Part shown: piece after piece, positions 59,340 through 64,000 of the stretch
Layout: each line of letters starts with the position of its first letter
Numbering within the stretch: the stretch's first letter is position 1
Assembly: GCA_963978905.1 (NCBI GenBank)
Contig: OZ022260.1
Span: 20,200,334 to 20,264,333, forward strand
Length of the DNA stretch: 64,000 nucleotides
Reading direction: 5' to 3'
DNA from: Trichostrongylus colubriformis
Taxonomy: Eukaryota > Nematoda > Chromadorea > Rhabditida > Trichostrongylidae
Program-made: the position numbers and the translations under genes
Notes under the pieces: model-generated
What the model saw: only the letters and a program-made list of their open reading frames with translations
Database searches by the model: none
What the model was told of the DNA's origin: nothing

Positions 59340-59801
59340 CAGGAGATTAATGAAATTAAAGGAACCGGAAGGGGTCCGAAACAAGAAGAAGATGCAAAGA
59401 AATGAGCATTCTGTAACGAACACTGGAGGTTAGAAGCGATAATCGGCGAAAAAACCCGGATTCAAAGGCGACGCTGTGGTGTGTATTTGCATCCCATTCG
59501 CATCAACACACTGACTTTCCGAGTTGTCCGCTGTAGGAGACGGGCCCCGGGCCAACGTAGTTAAAGCACCTGACTCCCAGCGCAGTGGAGTGCCCCTTCT
59601 TAACTACATTAGCATTCATGTAAGTACATCCAGGAACAATATAAGGAAGAACAAAGGAAAAAACAAATTACTAAAAACATCTCTTCTTGGCACTATGCCA
59701 AGGCGTCAAATTGGCGAGTTTGTGCAATGGCGGTCACTTGAACTCGTTCGAACCACGTCTGTTCTACCGTAGACCGAAATACCCCCTTCCGGTGTCTTTA
59801 A
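59340..59801 (-). repeat. Dispersed repeat, inverted partner of 19113-19545
   Basis: It matches the 19113 copy along its whole length in reverse complement (AAAGACACCGGAAGGGGGTA at its right end and CCCCTTCCGGTTCCTTTAA at its left). It carries about 50 bp absent from the other copy near 59535-59585, within a GC-rich segment. Confidence 0.75.
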
Positions 59802-59924
59802 GGCCGCTTTCATACTTTGCGCACCAACGCCGACATCTGCGTCGAATTTGACGCCGTCACCGGCGGTGACGGCGTCAAATTCGACGCAGGTGACGGCGTT
59901 GGTGCGCAAAGTATGAAAGCGGTC
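59802..59924. repeat. 123 bp near-perfect hairpin (foldback MITE)
   Basis: The two ~60 bp arms, GGCCGCTTTCATACTTTGCG and onward to GACGCCGTCACC, are inverted with only three or four mismatches and almost no loop. It directly abuts the dispersed repeat ending at 59801. The outer ~20 bp match the ends of the MITEs at 12758 and 59121. Confidence 0.95.
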
Positions 59925-60404
59925 TGAACATGTTCTCCGCGCTTGTGCGTAACAGAGGGCGAATAGAGACAGCAGATGCTGTATGCGAAAATATCCACCG
60001 TATAAGAAGAAGCAGAAATATGAAGCATTCTTGAAACGATCCCACTCAGAATTTCGCATCTGTTCTGTAGCGCCTCCACTGCTAATCACAATGGCTAGTA
60101 TGGAAGTTCTACTGACTCACAACTAGACAGTTCACTTGCTCTCTTACCTACTCTTACTGAATCTAGGTTACCGGAACTCTGCAAATTATTCTCATGCCAC
60201 ATACTTTTTAATGTGCTAAACTAATAACGCGAAGGGAATGCATAAGTCTCCTTCACAGGATCACGGGTTTATCAGGTTGTTCGTAACTTCGCTCGGTTTT
60301 CCTTTTTCACCACGTTCTCTTCTATTTCCTCTTTCTTGATCCTTTCCTTCTATTTCCATTTCCTGCTGTACAAAACCCTCTAATTTGTTTTTTCAAATTA
60401 CTTA

Positions 60405-60575
60405 GGTATGTAAAAACACCAGGAGGTGGGCAATTTTGGATTACGGTATGAGATTACGGTGGCCCGGGTTTATCGCCGATTATCGCTTCTAACCTGAGTG
60501 TTCGTTACAAAATGGTCATTTCTTTGCATTTTCCTCTTTCATCGACCCCATCCGGTTCCTTCAATACTTGAAGTC
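60405..60575 (+). repeat. Short internally deleted copy of the 19113 repeat family
   Basis: Blocks AACACCAGGAGGTGGGCAAT, then CCGGGTTTATCGCCGATTAT, GAGTGTTCGTTACAAAATGG and CCGGTTCCTT follow the order of the 19113 copy, with the middle ~250 bp missing. Confidence 0.6.
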
Positions 60576-60889
60576 AGAAAATGGAGTACCCGAAGGAAAA
60601 AATCTGCACTCTCGACGCCTGCTCTATCATCGAGGTCCGAAAAAAGCTGACCTTCTCCCTCAATGTAAAACGCAGATATCCACCTCCTACGTATTCCGTT
60701 TCCAAGCTTTGCATATTTCAAATAACTACAGATAAGTGGTAATGTTTTGGAGAACTGACGAAGGTTCATCTTATATGTTAATAGGTTTTGTGGGAAAATT
60801 ATGAGAGCGTTCTGGTAAAAGAGGATGACGAACCGAATGAGCATACTGTACAGTCTGAATACACGACATCTACGTTATGATATGCATTC

Positions 60890-61050
60890 GTCACTCATGT
60901 GAAGGCATGCTACAGCTCCACATCCAATAAGTTGTTCCCCCTCCTCACTAGCTCCCATCATCATTTGATGACTTGAATTACGAAATTTGTCGGTACAGGC
61001 CTCTCGATAGATTCTATTTTGTTGCAAAAGCTCCACTAAGAAATCGTTAT
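60890..61050 (-). CDS. Candidate single exon, family unknown
   Basis: After a CCATTTTCAG acceptor the minus strand reads DNDFLVELLQQNRIYREAC, then TDKFRNSSHQMMMGASEEG, with protein-like composition. There is no clear donor, and I could not link it to the frame at 60570-60840 (LPLICSYLKYAKLGNGIRRR). It may be a chance open frame. Confidence 0.2.
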
Positions 61051-62049
61051 CTGAAAATGGGAAAAGCCGGTTCACGTTTTATGGGCACGTCTCAATGAAG
61101 AATGCTTCCGTTGTTGTGTTGCTGTACATCGGAGCGTTGTTTGATCTCAGAATTTCACTTTTATACGGGTATTTTACATATTCTTCGACTGAGCGGATAT
61201 TGTCGATTTCGTGTCCCTTTTTTTAATTACAAGGAATGGATCGTGACTGCAGAAATCCTTCGTCATGAATTGCCCTTACAAATCTTATGCGGCATTGTTT
61301 GGCGAAGCAATACAAAAAGGATTTTCCGCACAAATTTCCAATTCTCAGATCTCTACTGCCATATCACCACGTAATCTTGTTCAGGAAATGTGCTATGCAA
61401 CCAATTCTGTTGCTTAAGGTATGTGCAGCCTCAATTTTGTCGCCTGATGCATGCTCGTAGATTCAGCCTGAGTTGGGCGTGACCATGCAGCGCTTACAAA
61501 AACGCAGTTGGTGTCTAGGCCATGTTAGTACATGTGCTTTATACTCAACCTATAAATAGTTCTGTTGAAAAAGGGTTCATGGATGGATTATTTCCATGCG
61601 ATAATCGTTGTTGTGCGAGGAGAGACTCTGCTTTTGATTGTCGGCTAGATCGTCACAGATGTTTCGGATTGGCCAATCCTCATGCATGTGGTGATGTGAC
61701 AAATTATCGCAAAATCATTGCAATCTAATGGCTGGCCATGAGCTTCACGTCGCTCTTCGCTTTCTCGATACGTTCAGGATCCCTTGCTCACTTTTCATTG
61801 TTTCTCATGAGTCCCTCGTATCTCCCTCATTTTTCATTTTGCATTTCTCATATTTTCTACAGCCTATAACCAACCGTCAATGTTGATGAATGAAAGGCGG
61901 TTTGGTTATCTAAGACCTGTGATTACAGAATGATACATCCATTTCGGCTTAGATTCCGCTAGTCATCGTATGAAAGCACCGCCTGGAGTGAGAAGAAAGT
62001 GAGAACTGAGGAGACATGTTTACAGAAAAACAAACATTCCAGTTCAGAA
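61051..62049. other. Intergenic, no gene recognised
   Basis: The plus frames 61102-61374 and 61522-61728 are open without any motif. I see no repeats beyond simple AT-rich sequence. Confidence 0.3.
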
Positions 62050-62395
62050 GAGCTGATGTGTGGCGATACTTACACTGAAGAAACGCGGCTTTGGATCGTA
62101 TCATGATCCCGCAGCACTGCGAGTCGCGTTGCCATCCATCCGCCGGGGGAGATGCCGGCAAAAGCGGGACATGGCTGGCTGACATCTCTTTGCCGTCCGC
62201 ACCAGTCCACCGGCTAGTGACGCAGAGGAGCGCGAAAGGGAATGAGTTAGTAGGGAGTTGCTGAATTCCTATTTCCCGAGTTTTTAGCTGTTTCATTTCG
62301 TTCTTCCTCAACTTTCACACTGCTGTGTACCACTACATTTCCATTCCACAGTCTGACAGATTTACTCCTTCCCATGTCTTTCACCTTTTTGAGGG
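62050..62395 (+). repeat. Dispersed repeat, direct partner of 22990-23345
   Basis: It shares GATGTGTGGCGA, CCGCAGCACTG, GGCTAGTGA and CCACAGTCTGACAGATT in order with the 22990 copy. The long minus frame 61949-62311 crosses it and is not supported as a gene. Confidence 0.6.
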
Positions 62396-62713
62396 CTCCG
62401 AAGTTTCAAAGTGGCTAACGAAATAATCACGTAAATAACGACATGCTCCCTACACTTAGATTCATTCACCGACATTGCTCCTGGATCCATCTGTTAAGTC
62501 GTTCGGATCTACTTGCGGTTTTGGATTTCTAAACTCAAATGCGCATACCTCGGCTCACATAAAAGTTCATCAATTGAGATAATAACCAAAAGAATCTACA
62601 GATCTTTACTGAGAAGATACAGCCTTGATTATTTCGGTTGCCCAGAACTATGGAGACCTAGGGGCGATGAATTCCTTGAAGGCTGTTTCAGTATCGCGTC
62701 GGGTTCTGTAATA

Positions 62714-63613
62714 TTAGGCTGATTCATAATAAATCGGACAAATTGACCAATTTTTTAATCAATGTCGTACAACTTTTTTACGACAACAGGGATTCACTTG
62801 AAATATACTCCATTTTTATCGATGACCTTCTGCCACGGTATAGGCAGATTATGGATGCCCTTGCTCCAGAAGGCCGGAAGCTGGAGCTCGAAGAAGTTGC
62901 CGAGTGCCGCCTTGACCTCGTCGCGAGTTTTGAAGTCTTGGCCGTCCAGGTGGCGTTGGCTGTGGGAGAAAAGGTGGAAATCTGAAGGGGCCAGGTCTGG
63001 GGAGTACGGTGGGTATAGAAGTACGGTCCAACTGTACGACAGCAGCTCGCCCTTGGTCGATCTTGCGAAGTGCGGTCTGTGGAAGTAGACACGTTGTCGT
63101 GCTGGAAGTAGACATGTGACCGCCGCCGTAGCGAACTTTGGACATTGGCCTTCAATTCTCGTAATTGACGAACGTAGACGTCGGCGGATACTGTGGTACC
63201 TTCATCGAGCAGCTCCCAGTACTCTACGCCGTGTACGCTCCACCAACCGCGGTTTTCGTCTTCGATGGAATAGGCGCCTGACGCAAACTTCGAATGCTAC
63301 AACTACAGTGTACTTCTGCCGGGGGCATGCTCCTTGTGAACTTCTATCAGACGTCTGCCGATATCCGCGGGTTCCTGGCCAGATAGCGATATAAATAGTA
63401 TGACGTTGCGGATGTGGTCTCGGACCGCTTGAAATCGTGCGGCATTGTGGCGGAATGAATTTACTTTGGAGTAATTATTTTGCGGTACTTTGAAGAGCTT
63501 TTCATACTCATTCCAACGGTACCTCGCGCGTCCATTTTCGTTAATTCGTTACTGAGTTATGATCTCTAGAAATCATCACTACCATTTGTCCGATTTATTA
63601 TGAATCAACCTAA
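62714..63613 (-). mobile_element. Internally deleted mariner transposon, copy 2 (900 bp)
   Basis: The ends TTAGGCTGATTCATAATAAA and TTTATTATGAATCAACCTAA match copy 1. TA flanks the left end (62712-62713), but the right flank is CA, so the duplication has mutated. The interior is clearly homologous to copy 1 throughout, with a small insertion near 63080-63110. Confidence 0.9.
62825..63440 (-). pseudogene. Mariner transposase remnant, copy 2
   Basis: Pieces equivalent to copy 1 are present in several frames: the YFQHDN block with the second Asp, the block equivalent to MAPSDFHLF, and the KVIDKNG-like end. The helix-turn-helix part lies near 63130-63440. The first-Asp region is missing exactly as in copy 1. 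Extra frameshifts and a duplicated 20 bp stretch after YFQHDN make this copy more damaged. Confidence 0.8.
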
Positions 63614-64000
63614 CACTTCTCCCACAGAAAGCTGTCCAGATCCTAATAAATGCTAATTGGTATGTGCCAGGTTCTGTGAATATGGTGGTTGCGGCAGAGT
63701 TTCTCAGGCATCTCATCGAGTTCCTAGCAGTACTTTGCAGACGTAACAATTTCGTCCAGATCCACGAAGCTGTGGCGGATTAGATCAGCGGCAAACCACC
63801 ATGCCGTCACCACGCTGACGAAGCTGACCGGTACTAGCTTTACCTTCGTCTAGTCATCGTGCAGATCGCCTTTCATTTTCATGGTGCACAACTACCGATT
63901 GTCCATTTTCCTCTGGAGAATTGTGAAAGTTTAGCTTTCACTTTAGGACAAAAGCATTACAGTGGATGGCCAGAGCGAGAAGCTGGTCCCTAGCTAAGAA
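63614..64000. other. Right edge, no gene recognised
   Basis: I see no open frame above 60 codons with a motif, no splice-bordered exon and no repeat shared with the rest of the window. Confidence 0.3.

Noticed and set aside
61949..62311. 120-codon minus frame
   Set aside because: It crosses the dispersed repeat shared with 22990-23345 and lacks splice or motif support.

Overview
The window looks like nuclear DNA of a parasitic nematode, most likely a strongylid of hookworm type (inference). The evidence is a tropomyosin gene very close to the nematode lev-11 product, many small exons with mostly T-rich CAG/TAG acceptors, AT-rich intergenic DNA, and a dense load of mariner, MULE and foldback elements. 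Coding DNA is a small share of the 64 kb. Most open frames above 60 codons are chance or lie in repeats. I joined exons by hand from splice sites and reading phase. Nothing was aligned by computer.

Left part (1-31.4 kb), minus strand: the first three coding exons of tropomyosin lev-11 (2759-5983) run off the left edge. Then come about 10 kb of repeats: a 1.1 kb element with ~190 bp inverted ends that carries a tRNA-like unit, a TA-flanked 707 bp element and several MITEs. Next is a large gene (16387-31372, at least 26 exons) joining C2H2-like zinc fingers to a WD40 region that resembles TFIIIC subunit 2 (GTF3C2). Its introns contain a decayed mariner and other repeats.

Middle part (31.4-44.4 kb): a palindrome sits just upstream of the TFIIIC-like start codon. 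A broken GPN2-type GTPase fragment (32279-32847, minus) and one exon of the RNA polymerase II large subunit (37204-37338, minus) lie on either side of a 16-exon MULE transposase gene (33422-36253, plus). The MULE frame is intact in all 16 exons except for one in-frame TGA. Its N-terminus contains a 154 bp exon-plus-intron unit present three times. This layout suggests a MULE that may have captured host gene pieces. A mariner copy lacking its central part follows at 43506-44387.

Right part (44.4-64 kb): mostly repeats. There are three elements with ~95 bp inverted ends, a G/C-tract MITE, a 470 bp near-complete foldback, and a tRNA gene inside an inverted repeat (55203-55419). There is also a 123 bp near-perfect hairpin (59802-59924) and a second mariner copy with the same architecture as the first (62714-63613). 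The only convincing gene here is a new two-exon gene for a 156-residue signal-anchored, glycosylation-rich protein (54600-55112).
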